NCBI GenBank assembly: GCA_015179045.1
Contig: WHUZ01000076.1
Span: forward strand, 1-64,000
Source of the DNA: Kalaharituber pfeilii
Taxonomy: Eukaryota > Ascomycota > Pezizomycetes > Pezizales > Pezizaceae
Length of the DNA: 64,000 nucleotides
Direction of reading: 5' to 3'
The notes beneath the pieces are model-generated. The model saw nothing but the letters and a program-made list of their open reading frames with translations, was not told the origin of the DNA and made no database searches. The position numbers and the translations under genes are program-made. The first letter of the stretch is position 1. Every line of letters starts with the position of its first letter. Shown here one piece after another: positions 49,600-61,000 of the stretch.

Positions 49600-51314
49600 A
49601 GTAACTGATAAATCATAATGAGAAGTAGAGTGTGTGAAACAAAGAAACTAGCTCGCTGCCCTATGAGGGTTAATAGGTTTTCGCCTTCATGCATGGCAAT
49701 ATCTCTTTTACATTTTTCCCTTGCTTAGTTATCGTCGTACAGTAAGTAGACTCTGCTGTAGACATGTTACACCTGTACTGAGGGAATCAAACGTGCTTAC
49801 TGAATGAAAAGAAATTTTATGGTAGGTGTATAACTGTGATAAAAGTGGGTGTGACAGGAGACAGTTTGGCAAGAGCTCATCGCACTCTAGTTTTCGTCCC
49901 TCGCACTTTCTCTTCCTAATTCAGCAAGGGAAGTAACCTGCATATCCTTTCGCTTCATGGTTATTCCGATTGAGCCTCAGCGAAAAGCCTTCCTAATAGG
50001 GATAATTGTGACATTAAATATCAAGTATTCAAACCATATCATATGCTTATCCCGCTATTAAGGTTATTATTCCGGCATGAAGATTCGAACATATTCCCTG
50101 CCATCCTTACCTACTTGATATCGTATAGTAGTGCGTATAGTCGACATACTAGGTGCGGATGGGTTCCGGATCGGGATAAGGGCCCAAGACTCGCATGGAT
50201 AAGGATGAAGGTGAGGATCCTGAGATGGGGCAGTGCCAGCGCACTGCAACGATGGTACCCGTTCAGTGGGGTACATGGCGCCGGGGATTATTACAACTAT
50301 GTACAGTAACTATTAGGTAAGCGGGAAGCTTTACTCAAGACTGCAACGCGTATGGTTGTGAAAGGTTGAACATACGGTGCGATTGAAAATTGCTTTATCC
50401 GGCATATGCTACGCAGCTCTTGACCCTTTTCGGTAGAGCTAAACCTAGGTGCGTTACAGTGTGTAACCCATGCACAACGGGCAGCCTTGGGGGATGACGT
50501 CCCGGATCCAGATCGCACTCCAGCAACGCAGGGGTGGAGCTGCTCCAACCGCGCGTCCAATCTCAAGAGGTACGTAATTGAGGCCCTTCGCATTTGCGAA
50601 ATGCGGGACGCGAAGCACAGTATTACCTAGCTATACCGGACGACCGTTGCAATTTATATACAAAAAAATTAGCTAAACCGGATGCCTAGTTAAACTGGAC
50701 CGGACAATGAAACTAGTTACATTTGAACTTATTAGCTGAACCAGATGAAGGCCTCAATCGTGAGGCTTCTTCTGTACTTTCTGTGTTTTATAATAGAATT
50801 ATTGAAGTATTCTCAATATCCTGAATTCAATATCTGAGGTTCTGTAATATCTCGAGAGATTGAGAAAAGAATCTCCCGCTGGAATACGAAGTGTCCAGGC
50901 ATATTGCGCCTCCAAATTGGCTTACTAAATTCTTTACCCCCATCCTTACCGGAGGTTTTATAATGAGGTGCATTGGTCGTCGGGTCGGCTTTCTTCGATT
51001 TTACCATGCAAGGCACAGCATTCTTCTTGGTTTCATGCGACGCCTCCGGTGAGTAAAGTACTTGCAGGAGTAGAGGACGTACGTCTTCCTAGAGGCAGTG
51101 CTAGCACTGTTGCCTGATGGCTCGAAACCGGGCAAACGATGTGAACCGGTAGGAAAGAGCCGGGGGCGTGAACATGGCGTCCTTCAATAACGCGGACGTT
51201 ACACACGAACAAAAGCTAGCAAGCCAATATCGTGCACGCTCGCATCATTAAACGTTCGTAGACATTTTGACAGCGCACAACATTGCGCAGGATTGCATCT
51301 CCTAAGTCAGCGCG
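49600..51314. other. About 1.7 kb without a recognisable gene
   Basis: Several open frames below 100 residues on both strands, none with recognisable motifs or matching repeats in this window. Confidence 0.45.
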
Positions 51315-51325
51315 ACGTATGACTG

Positions 51326-51389
51326 CGGGCTCTGCCATAGTACATAGCGGTAAGCAGGGTTACGTGATATTGAAAAAAAGAAAAAATTA
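51326..51389 (+). mobile_element. LINE tail micro-insertion (family II)
   Basis: 64 bp ending GCAGGGTTACGTGAT and an A-rich run. TSD ACGTATGACTG (51315-51325) and ACGTACGACTG (51390-51400), one mismatch. Confidence 0.8.
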
Positions 51390-51707
51390 ACGTACGACTG
51401 GGCTAGGCCGACCTCCATCTGTGTTTTGGGAACACTGAGTCATGCATGACTACAACTGATGATGGTCCATAGAACCCGGGCGGTGGTCACTTCGAACACA
51501 TGTCGCACTTGCCCGGGGATGCAGCTTCAATTCGCGATAATGCGGAAGTTTCGCCGTGCAAGATGCCTATTTAAGTCTCCAATCTCCCCCAACGAATGAA
51601 GGACACAGCGTTGCCAGCACAGGTCCTAACCTCGTGAGCCCCGGTCAAGAAGATCGCAACATAGGAACCAGTTTAACGTCAAGGCGATATTGGTGATTTG
51701 TGTCAAA

Positions 51708-53561
51708 ATGAGGCCATTCTCTGCCCTCACGGTTATGCAATTGCAGGCCCTCTTCAATCTCTTCCTCTTACCTCTTTCCGTCTCCTCTCTTCCAGTGTCC
51801 AATAGCACCACTCCTCCTGGTCCCGGTGAAGGTTGGGACTTCAACTTCGACTCTATCACACCAACCCCTAACCTCACGTACCATCGCTGCTATGACAGGT
51901 TCGAATGTGCCCGCCTCCTTGTCCCACTCGACTACACTTCTCCCTCCGACGACCGCACAGCCTCCATTGCCATCATCAAGTACCCCTCAGACCCCAATCG
52001 ATACCCTGAATATTCTGCCAGCTGGGGCGGCCCGGTTCTCCTAAATAATGGTGGCCCAGGCGGTTCCGGTGTAGGATTCGTTTTGGAGGTCGGCGAGGCT
52101 ATAGGAGAGGTCCTTGGCCGGCAGTACTCCATCGTCAGCTTCGACCCACGAGGAGTCAACAATACTCGGCCATTGGTGTCCTGCTTTAACAAGCCTCTGG
52201 AGCGCAAGACATGGGCCATCAAGGGCGCAGGAAAGACTCCCGGCAGCGGTGGAGGTGAGGAATTTGGCGAGGCATATATCAGGGCGAAGATATATGGCGA
52301 GATTTGCAATGAAGGGGAGAATGGCGAGATGGGGAGGTTCCTGGGGACTGCGAGCGTGGCGAGGGATATGCTGTCCATCAACGATGCAACGTGGGATCGC
52401 GTGCCTGAAAATAGTGACATTCGGAAGAAGGGACTACAGTACTGGGGATTCAGCTATGGGACGATTCTCGGCATGACATTTGGGAAGATGTTTCCGGACA
52501 AGGTGGAACGTATGGTATTGGACGGAGTAGTTGATGCGCTGGATTACTACGATGCAACCTGGCACCACTATTTGCTGGATACAGAGGCAGCTCTTGACAG
52601 CTTCTACGAGTTTTGCTTTAAAGCTGGGCCGCTGCTCTGTGACTTCTATACTGGGAACAAGCCGGCTGATATTCGGAAACGGGTTCAGAAAGTCTTGACT
52701 GCCCTTCGTGAACAACCCGTTCGCTTCGCTCCCTCAGGCAGTGACAGTCAAATTTACAGCGAGCTGTTCACATACAGCGACCTTCAGCAGACCATTTTCC
52801 AGAGTCTGTACTCCCCCATTTCGGCCTTTCCAACCATCGCTAGTGATTATCTCCTGCCTGTGGAAGCCGCCATACAGACCCCGAATCGAACTGTTGAAAT
52901 GCCATTTGTTCGCAAGCCCCAACTGACATGCCCCCTCAACGGCGAGGACTGGCGAAACGAACAAATGGAGGTCGAGCTTCGTGACAGGGAAGCTCTCCCT
53001 GCGATCCTCTGTGCCGACGCCGCCCCACTGACCGACATGACCCTAGCCGATCTCCGCCAACACTACAACAAAGCCTTTAAGCAGTCGCCCACGGCCGCAG
53101 GGATCGTGGCACTCAACGTGCTCGCATGCGTAGGGTGGCGCACCCAAGCGGTCGAGAAGCCCCCTCGGGAGCTCTTCATGCGTAAGTCTGCCGTCGGTGC
53201 TGTGCCAGTGCTGTTTGCGAGCACGACAGCAGACCCCGTTACGCCGCTGCGCAATGCGTACGCAATGTCAAAGCTGTTCAAGGGCTCAAAGGTCGTAGTA
53301 CAAGAGGGAGAAGGACATTGCACGACTAGTGTCCCCAGTGACTGTTTTAATGCCATCGTGAGCGAGTATTTCAAGTCAGGTACGGTCCCGGAGAAGGAGA
53401 GTGAGCGGTATTGTGCAAGGCAGTATGTTCCTTGGATAGGGGCCATAGCAGGGGACAGGAAGAGGGGAGAGAAGCCTGGAACGGCAGAACTGATGAGAAA
53501 GATTGGAGAAGCCTTGAGGAAGAATGTGGGGCCGTTGATGATGGGAACTGGAAGGCATTGA
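51708..53561 (+). CDS. Secreted alpha/beta-hydrolase peptidase (S33, TAP-like)
   Basis: A 617-residue intronless gene. Proteins of this type are secreted or vacuolar serine peptidases or related hydrolases of the tripeptidyl-aminopeptidase group. The start is the ATG at 51708 (MRPFSALTV), followed by a hydrophobic signal peptide to about residue 30; upstream in-frame codons lack ATG. The N-terminal region includes FECARLLVPLDY and the oxyanion-hole segment NNGGPGGSGVGF. The catalytic triad is visible: nucleophile Ser about 249 in GFSYGT, Asp about 509 in TADPVTPL, His about 537 in GEGHCT. The C-terminal third matches the TAP-like C-terminal domain, and Cys pairs fit a secreted protein. Candidate N-glycosylation sites include NLTY, NNTR and NRTV. 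No repeats lie within the gene and it appears functional. Confidence 0.93.
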   Translation: MRPFSALTVMQLQALFNLFLLPLSVSSLPVSNSTTPPGPGEGWDFNFDSITPTPNLTYHRCYDRFECARLLVPLDYTSPSDDRTASIAIIKYPSDPNRYPEYSASWGGPVLLNNGGPGGSGVGFVLEVGEAIGEVLGRQYSIVSFDPRGVNNTRPLVSCFNKPLERKTWAIKGAGKTPGSGGGEEFGEAYIRAKIYGEICNEGENGEMGRFLGTASVARDMLSINDATWDRVPENSDIRKKGLQYWGFSYGTILGMTFGKMFPDKVERMVLDGVVDALDYYDATWHHYLLDTEAALDSFYEFCFKAGPLLCDFYTGNKPADIRKRVQKVLTALREQPVRFAPSGSDSQIYSELFTYSDLQQTIFQSLYSPISAFPTIASDYLLPVEAAIQTPNRTVEMPFVRKPQLTCPLNGEDWRNEQMEVELRDREALPAILCADAAPLTDMTLADLRQHYNKAFKQSPTAAGIVALNVLACVGWRTQAVEKPPRELFMRKSAVGAVPVLFASTTADPVTPLRNAYAMSKLFKGSKVVVQEGEGHCTTSVPSDCFNAIVSEYFKSGTVPEKESERYCARQYVPWIGAIAGDRKRGEKPGTAELMRKIGEALRKNVGPLMMGTGRH

Positions 53562-54460
53562 TGGCCTTGGAGAGTTTATGCCGGCAGGGAGAATGTTGTG
53601 AACGGGACTTGTGAATGGTTTTCTTTTATATGTTGTTGACTTCTTTTTTCCCGTGATTAATTCTTTAATGCATAATAGAACATAGACCAGGCATCATCCG
53701 GTGATAGTGTAAATACCAGTGCCGAATTCAAGTTGTGGAAAAATATAGCAAGTGTACAATGAAACTGAGTCGCTATTCAACGTAGTACATATATTTTTAC
53801 TGAAAGAATGCATTGGATGTCATGCTGGTGAACTTGAATGACATGGATGAAAGAAAGAATATTGTTGGCCAGTCGGCTTTTAGTGTGGGCGCCCTTCTTG
53901 GTGCTTTAAACTGCGTTGAGGAATCGCTTTGCATCGCAGAGTTCAAAGTTCAACACAAATATGGAGGCATAAAGTTACCTCAGCCTGCTTTTGCGCTCTG
54001 CTCTCCGCGTTGAGAACAATATTGGAGTAGCTGAGCAATGTATATTAAAATGCGCTTCTTGAGGTGGGCAGCAGATTTTGATTCAGCGACATCAAATTGT
54101 CCCAATAAAATGACTATCACAAACCAAGCGGTTCAATTGTTCAGGGCAACAGCTTTCTAGCACCTACAACCTTGTTCTTGAATGGACTTTCATTTTACTA
54201 TGTCTACTTTCTAACCTTAACCACAGTCGAACACAAGATATTTTCATGAACAAAACCCGATACTAATCCTCCGCTTGTATATTTAGATACAGCATTGCAT
54301 GACCCCCATAGGAAAGCGCCCAAAGCCCGTCCAATCTTTCCAGTTCTCTGTAGTTGCCATAATTGTGCCTCCAAGATTATTCGAACCTCACAGCCTTACA
54401 CATGTTAGCAGACTGAGCAGATGTCTTTCGTGATGAGAAGCCCTCTCTCACAGGACGCCA
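53562..54460. other. Intergenic, no gene recognised
   Basis: Region between the convergent peptidase and RNase H-like genes. One 66-residue frame at 53813 has no recognisable motif. Confidence 0.5.
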
Positions 54461-54462
54461 CC

Positions 54463-55092
54463 TTACCCAAGAGCGGCGTTCGCCAACCTCTCAGCCTCCT
54501 GCACCGATACTCTATCCACCTTCCAAAACCTCACTGGCTTGCCATATTCCCGTACAATGTTGTCAATCCAGTTATGCAAGCTCTCGAAAAGTCCCCGGTT
54601 GGCCACAGGCTCCCCATTCTCCCCAACCCATCCATTGCGCACCCAGCCGTACACCCACTCTGACATTGACTTTATGAGATAGTCTGAATTCGTAAGGAGA
54701 ATGATCTCCGTGATGGGAGTATTACCTTGCTGCAGGATATTATGGACGAGGAGGAGCGCTTGAAAGGCCGCAGAGAGCTCCGCCACGTGGATTGTTTGTG
54801 CAAACGCGTCTGAGACGAGGCCCATTAAGTTGTATCGCGAGCAGGGGCCGAAATACACGCCCCAACTGGCCCGGGCGCGGGAAGTGCCATTTGTATGGCA
54901 GGACCCATCTATCACGATGGCCAGCTTGTTTCCCCGGATTAGGTGCAGCGACCGCTGGGGGGTGCTATAAAAAATGCGCGAGACCTGAGCATTTTGATCA
55001 TAATAGATCAGAGTAGCAGGGTCGAAAGGACCTCGCCAAGCCGAGTCGAAATGGGGTATGAAGGTGCGAGGTGGAGTGACTGCACGATCCAT
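54463..55092 (-). CDS. RNase H1-fold protein with altered active site
   Basis: A 209-residue open frame starting MDRAVTPPRT. The C-terminal two thirds has the RNase H fold order: LAIVIDGSCHTN (first Asp), HVAELSAAFQAL (Glu), IILLTNSDYLIKSM and VQEAERLANAAL. In active RNase H the third motif is T-D-S and the last is an Asp in E-x-x-D-x-L-A. Here they read T-N-S and E-A-E-R-L-A, so two of four carboxylates are changed. It lacks RT neighbours, a zinc motif, a poly(A) tail or TSD, so it looks like a host or domesticated gene rather than a LINE fragment. It may bind RNA:DNA hybrids or be inactive. Similar stand-alone RNase H-like genes are common in Pezizomycotina. Confidence 0.75.
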   Translation of the reverse strand: MDRAVTPPRTFIPHFDSAWRGPFDPATLIYYDQNAQVSRIFYSTPQRSLHLIRGNKLAIVIDGSCHTNGTSRARASWGVYFGPCSRYNLMGLVSDAFAQTIHVAELSAAFQALLLVHNILQQGNTPITEIILLTNSDYLIKSMSEWVYGWVRNGWVGENGEPVANRGLFESLHNWIDNIVREYGKPVRFWKVDRVSVQEAERLANAALG

Positions 55093-55342
55093 TTTTGCGT
55101 GAGAGATGATGTGGATTGCTTCAGGTAGAAGGACTCAGTATGACGGGGGTTACTGAGGGGAAATAAGCGCCTAAGTGGGAGAGAATCTTGATGAGGACGA
55201 TGCTGGGACGCAGGAGAATGGATAACGACCAGAAGATGAGAAGAGGGAAAGAGAAGCGAAGGAGCGAAAAGGATGATTTCCAATTCAGGCATTTCCTGTT
55301 CGAGTAGCGACCCACGCGGTTTTTATAGGTCTTTCCCACTCA

Positions 55343-55540
55343 ATGAATCCAACAGGCCAGGCCAACCAGGCCAGGCCAACCAGGCCAGTCCAGGCCATTC
55401 AGGCCGGTCATGACCATTCAGGCTGGCCCAGGCCAACCAGGCCGGTCTAGGCCAACCAGGCCAGTCCAGGCCAGTCAGGCCAGTTCAGGCCCTTCAGGCT
55501 TGTCCAGGCCATTCAGGCAGGTTCGAGCCAATTAAACGAA
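55343..55540 (+). repeat. GGCC minisatellite arm
   Basis: About fifteen short units (CAGGCCAACCAGGCCAGTC) after GAATCCAACAGGCC, matching the left arm of the foldback element at 25985. Confidence 0.85.
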
Positions 55541-56105
55541 TCACTGCATAGCTATCCAGGTGAATTGAGGCCAGCGTTGTGGTGGTAACCACGGTACCGA
55601 TGGAAAGAATAAGGCCATACGCGGGCCGGAGCGGTACTCAGCGGTAGGGCCACATAATGACACATGTATGGGATGAGGAAGAAAATTATGATTAAGAAGC
55701 GAGATATGTATAGGCTCAGTTGGAAGGCGAAGGTGGTCTATAAATTGTATGTAGATAGGACTGTGGAAGCAGGAAGCAAGGAAGCAACAGACATGGATAC
55801 AGACATACATGGAGATATACAGACATGGACAGATATGGACACGCACAGACAAGACAATTGAAGACTCTTTTCTTGACATTTGATTATTGAGGCCGCCCTT
55901 GAGGCTTCGTTCCGCCAGCTCTAGATACCGGTACCCGTGCGAAACAGTGGATGCTGTTGAGCCGTCATCACAGCGTTTGCCAAATTGTTTGAGTATTTAA
56001 ATGAGTAGAATCTCGTGTATATCTAGAATTCTAAACAGCAGCGGTCTACAACTTTACCCAAGTATGTATGATACTTTATATTACAGTATATATGCTCTAG
56101 CCTGG
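55530..56105 (+). repeat. Foldback-element interior with a 400-bp insertion
   Basis: Shares GCCAATTAAACGAATCACT and TTTGAGTATTTAAATGAGTA with 26150-26330; about 400 bp at 55577-55977 are extra here. The right arm is missing. Confidence 0.7.
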
Positions 56106-56700
56106 CCAGGAACCTTGTCAGTTCACGAACCAACTGATTCCTGAATAAACCAGTCTATTCATGAACTGACTAGAACCATGCTCTCAGCACAAGTACCGGT
56201 AGGTACGTCTATCCTTCTGCCAGCTACTGCTCGCTAGCAATAGCCCCATTGCTACTGTTGCGTTGCAACACAACTTGCTACTACTACCCTCTCGCCACTA
56301 TCATATTGCTCCCCTCACCACTATCATATTTCTACAGGCAAAGCACTACTGGCTTACTACTCTCAATGCAAAATACCAGAGACTAATATTCATAAACTAA
56401 TTTTTTTACTAGGCTTTTTAAATTTCTATACAATAAACTATATTTCACTTAGCGAAAAATCCTAGAAAATTACTAGATGTGCTATAGGTATTTCTCTTGT
56501 ATTTCAATAAAATTTTCGAGTCATACTCATATAGATAAAGATATCTAAAATTCTCTACCATTCTAGATATATAATTGTAAAACAGGAATCGCGGCCACTC
56601 GTCGTAGGTACTGCTGGTTACGCCTCGCGCCGGATGGAACCCAGTCGCATTTCATATAGCTTGGGCCTAAGCTAAAGGGCTGAAGCGTGAACTAGTTCTG
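56106..56700. other. AT-rich spacer, no gene
   Basis: Low-GC sequence without coding signal. Confidence 0.5.
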
Positions 56701-56859
56701 CAACCTGAGATCAACTTAACCAGTATGACAGGTATCCCTCACCGGTACGAGACATGGCAACATGAGCTGAATTTGATAGATATGACAGCTCCGGCTTGAC
56801 GGCGTGAGATGAACCAGTATGAGCAGAATTTTATGGGTATAGTAGGTCCGGCCCAATGG

Positions 56860-56861
<2 letters not shown>

Positions 56862-56901
<40 letters not shown>

Positions 56902-57783
56902 CATTACTCGCGTGGCGCCCTGTGGGCTATGGCGAGACTGTGTAAATCTAAAGACTATGTAGTAAAGGAAAATCCATCCATCCGGTCCCTGGTGTCCGCC
57001 TGAAAACGAAAACAAAGATAAGAGAAAAACATAATAAGGGTAGTAAGGAAACGCTTCGCCCAATCCAATATGTCACCCACGGTGTCCCCGTCCCCGTCGC
57101 TGCTCCTTGAAGGTCTGCACAGTCCGTCCTCGCCCCTTGGGCATCTCTGTCTCCAGACTCTGCATTGTGTCAGTCGTCTCTCGGCCTCACCGCACCACCG
57201 GCATTCCAGGCTGTCGGCGGTGCCAATCCTGAATTTCCAGTGACGGGGGCCCTTGCGTCCAAGGATACCGACTAGGGGTTTTTTTTTTTTTATTTATTTC
57301 ACGTAACCCCGCTTGCAGCTGTTCGCCATGGCAGGGTCCCTAGACCGAAGTCCTTATGGCCCGGAGACAGGCACCTGTGCAACTACCTACAAAACTATCC
57401 CCTATAAAAGCACACAACAATACCATGACCTCGGTGATGCGGAGGAAACACAAAGCGAAAGCCCAATCCCCCAAGAGAACAATCAAGCATGAATACCCAA
57501 ATATCCCCCCAGAAAATCAAGCAGTCATGTCCATCTCCTCCTCCTCCCTCCCCTTCCCCTTTCTGTCCACCTTTGTGATTCTATCCCAGTCATACAGGCA
57601 CGAGTGGTGCCATTCGCCTGATAGCCGCACCTTCGCCGGTGTTTAACTATCTGATTCTACCTCCCCCTCTAGGTAGATAACAATCTACCGGCTAGGGTGG
57701 CGACCCTGAGGCCTAGTCTGTGTAGTGGCTTGTAGGATATATTCGATCTGTTCCTCTCGACGGCTCTCCTGGCCCTGGCTTCT
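56862..57783 (-). mobile_element. LINE 3' fragment (family I) in the second satellite
   Basis: Poly(T) of more than 30, stem-loop, then the ORF2 C terminus in pieces (CRWCGEAERRLTQCR) and, after the nested element, ISYKPLHRLGLRVATLAG. The same C terminus as at 14.4 and 17.5 kb. Confidence 0.85.
57278..57685 (-). mobile_element. LINE 3' fragment (family II) nested in family I
   Basis: Poly(T), ATTTCACGTAACCCCGCTTG tail, then non-coding sequence. TSD TACCGACTAGGG (57266-57277) and TACCGGCTAGGG (57686-57697). Confidence 0.85.
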
Positions 57784-58189
57784 TGTCATGAGATGAGGTA
57801 GAATGAGCTCAATTTGACAGGTATGACAGATCCAACCCACTGGCGTAAGATGTGAGAGTATGAGCTGAGATAGAATGAGCTGAATTTGACAGGCATGGCC
57901 GGCCCTAGCCATTTTGGCAGCCATTTCGGTAGACGTTTTGGCAGCCATTTCAGCATCCATTTCTAGACGTTTTGGCAGCCATTTCAGCGGCCTTTTCAGG
58001 ACGCATTTCGGTAGCCATTTCGGCACGTGATACATATGGCAGTTCTGACCCGAGGGCACGAGATGAGGTGCAATGAGCTGAATTTGACAGGTAGACCAGG
58101 TGCAGCCCGACGGCGATACGTGAGGTGAATTTGACACGTATGGCCGGCCTGATCCGATGGCACGAGATCATGCAGAATGAGCTCAATTT

Positions 58190-58247
58190 ATCTCACCATA
58201 GCCCACAGGGCGGCCATGTGAGTAATGATATGACAAAAAAGAAAAAA
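58190..58247 (+). mobile_element. LINE tail micro-insertion (family I)
   Basis: Stem-loop with CTCAC/GTGAG outer stem and an A-rich tail; TSD ATGAGCTCAATTT before and ATGAGCTTGATTT after. Confidence 0.85.
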
Positions 58248-58338
58248 AATGAGCTTGATTTGACCAGTTAAGTAGGTACGGTCCGACGGCGTGAGATGAG
58301 GTGAATTTGACACATGCGGCCGGCCCGATCCAACGGCA

Positions 58339-60105
58339 CGTTTTTGACGAGAACTTGACCTTCACGGCACACTGGAAGAATAGGGTAGGCAGGGCGAGGG
58401 GTCTGGCGGGAGCACTGGCGGGGTTGGGAAACGGGGACTGGGGTATGAGCCCGAGGAGCTGAAGGCAGGTCTACACGGGCATGATTAGAGCGGTGGCGAT
58501 GTGGGGGAGCGAAATTGGATGGAGAGGTCAGAAGGAGTGGATAAAGAAGATAGAGCGGTTGCAGCTCCGAGTCCTGAAGAAGGCAGCTGGGGGAGGGAGG
58601 GGAGCAGGGGTGGAGGGGGTGAATGCGGTGTGCGGGGTGGAGGAGGTGGAGAAGGTAGAGACGGTCCTGGATGGGGCGCAGGCAAGGGCAATCATCCGGG
58701 AGGTAGAGTCGCCGTCAGAGCTGGCGGAGCTGTGCACGGCGGACTTTAAAGAAGGTAATGAGGAGGTAGAAGAAGAGGCGAGGAATTGGAGAGACTGGAG
58801 GGGTGCAGTGGGCACTGGGGGAGAAGGATGGGTATGAAACGGTGCTGGACTGCTGGCAGGGCCAGTGGGCACGATTCTCAGAAGAGGGAGAGAAGATCTC
58901 GTGGGGAGGAGGGTGTGAGACGGTAGGGGTGGAGACTGCGGAGAGGCTGGGGAGCAAGAAGGGGGGCCGAGAGGAATGGGAGACCTCGATTGAAGAGGCT
59001 GAGAGGGAGAGAGCCAATTTCTTTTCAGACAGCAGTAAGATCGAGGATAGCAAGGTGGGGGCAGGTGTGTGGGGGAGATCGGCAGTGGTAGCGGTGGTGA
59101 TAGGAAGAACAGCGACAGTTTTCGACAGTTTTCGACGGAGAGGTGAGGGGGGGTGAGAAGAGCACTGGAGAGTGCACCGGAGGAAGTACCGATCCTGATC
59201 TGTCTGGATTCGGAAGCTGCTGTCATGGCGATTCAGATGGTGGGTAGGGAGGAAAGGGAAAGACGGAGGATTTGAGAAGGGTAGTGAATGCAGTGGTGAG
59301 GAGAAAGAGGAAAGGAGGGGATACGAAACTGATGTGGGTCAAGGCCCACATCGGGATCACAGGGAATGAGAATGCAGATAAGCAGGCAAAGAAGGGGATG
59401 GCGAGGAAGAGGATAGAGGTGGCCACTGGAGGTGGGGTGCGCCAGAGAATCAAGGCTTGGAGGAAGGAGAAGAGGGAGGTGGAAGGACATGGTAGAGGGA
59501 AGGTCATGGAGTGGAATAGGATAGCGGTATCCAATTTCCCTGCCGTGCGCCTGGAAAGAGGGAGGTGTGCAGTTTGGTTGAAGAGGCTGAGAGTGGCTGA
59601 ATCGGATAAGTGCAGGTGCAAACAGGGGCGCACCTTACTTTCCACTACAGTCACCAAAAGAATCGTCCAGAAGGCTTTGAAGAATGAAAGGATATGGAGA
59701 AGAACTAGAAAAGGACAGCAGAGAATGGGGAGGAGTGGGATGAGTTGGAAAGATTCTTTTTCGGGATCCGGTTTTAGAAGCATGCGATTTCCCGACCCGG
59801 CTCTGGAATTCGTGAGGGGGGGGTTAGTCAGCGTACGAGACTAGGGGGGGGTAAAATTTCGTCTGGAGGAGTTGGGAGAATAGGGAGACAGAGAAAAGAG
59901 CTGGAAGCGGGCGGTGGAGAACGGGATGAGCTGGAGAGGTTCTTTTCCGGAATCGAGTTGTAGCGGCGGGGGGCGGGGCAGGGGGCGGAGAGGGGGAGGC
60001 GACGTCATGTAGATAGAAATTTTCATTTAGCCTATCTCAGGCTATGAGGGCTTGCCCAGGGACCCTGCTATGGCTTAGTACAACAAGCGGGGTAACGTGA
60101 TTTAA
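58339..60105 (+). mobile_element. 5'-truncated LINE (family II), end of RT to tail
   Basis: Colinear with the 0.4-7.3 kb element from the RT thumb (GMIRAVAMWGSEIGWRGQKEW versus GMVRAVALWGSEIGWRGQKQW) through RNase H (MWVKAHIGITGNENADKQAK near 59330) to the C-terminal NWKR segment. The RNase H N-terminal part is frameshifted and the C terminus occurs twice (59640-59780 and 59860-59960), so the copy is rearranged. It ends in a family II tail at 60030-60105. Confidence 0.82.
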
Positions 60106-60360
60106 ATATGAATTTTTGCAGTAGTGGTTGCAATTCATGAGCAAGTATTATAAAACTTTAGGATAATGTTTTTAACATATCCTGAAAATTATTCTATGCC
60201 TCAGATTGCAGCTATCGGAGGACAACATGGTATACTATACTGAGATATACCTAATTAGGCAATAGGGCACCTCTGCTTATAAAAATAAACACAGACCAGC
60301 TAGAGTGCTGATGTACTTAATTACATATTAGCATATGCCTATGATCATATATACTAAGTT

Positions 60361-61000
60361 TCACCGGGAGGGGGGTGCGCCAGAGAGTTAAGGCATGGAG
60401 AAAGGAGAAGAGGGAGGTAAGGGGGGTATATGGGGGAGGGAAGGTCATTTTATGGAACAGAGCGGCAGTGTCCAACTTCACAGTCATGCGCCTGGAAAGA
60501 GAGAGGTGCAGGGCATGGTTGAAGAGGATTGGAGTGGCGGAATCGGAGAAGTGCAGCTGCAGGGAGGTCCAAACGGGGGAGGACCTAGCCTTCCAGTGCA
60601 GTCAGCAGAGGTTTCGTCCAGAAGGCTTTAGAGCATGGGAGGACATGGAGAAGAACTGGAAAAGGACGGTGGAGAATGGAGAGGAGTGGGATGAGTTGGA
60701 AAGGTTCTTTTTCGGGATCAGGTTTTAGAAGTGCGCCGCGCGATTTACCGACCCGTGTTGGGAAAAATTTGCGTTCCGGGCTGCCAAGGTGTGGAGGAGA
60801 GGGGCGGGGAGAGAGGTGGAGAGATATAGAGGAGCTTCCTTGGTACGGAAACTAGAAGAACGATCCGGAAGTTTCTGCAATCAGGTTTTAGAAGTATATA
60901 GAAATTTCTTTATTAAGCCTGTCTCCAAGCTTTGAGGGCTTGCTCAGGGACCCTGCCATAGCTTGGCGCTGCAAGCAGGGTTACGTAATTAAAATAGATA
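60361..61000 (+). mobile_element. 5'-truncated LINE (family II)
   Basis: Encodes the ORF2 C terminus (SNFTVMRLERERCRAWLKRI, CSCREVQTGEDLAFQC, DELERFF) then the tail GGGACCCTGCCATAGC and GCAGGGTTACGTAAT. The flanks repeat ATATATACTAAGTTT on both sides, a probable TSD. Confidence 0.85.

Larger units (their letters stand above)
56705..58338 (-). repeat. Second satellite locus, inverted
   Basis: Degenerate units read on the minus strand as GACAGGTATG and GAGCTGAATTTGACAGG with GACGGCGTGAGATGA; their reverse complement matches the 20.9-kb satellite (CCATACCTGTCAAATT, CTCGCGCCGTC). About ten units remain around three LINE insertions. A CATTTCGGCAGC subrepeat expands at 57900-58030. Confidence 0.75.

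Noticed and set aside
50043..50593. Two frames of 88-98 residues near 50.3 kb
   Set aside because: No motif, no repeats, overlapping on opposite strands; too little support to call a gene.
58528..59226. 232-residue minus-strand frame, Ser/Pro-rich
   Set aside because: Complement of the GC-rich LINE RT/RNase H region, whose plus strand carries the real motifs.
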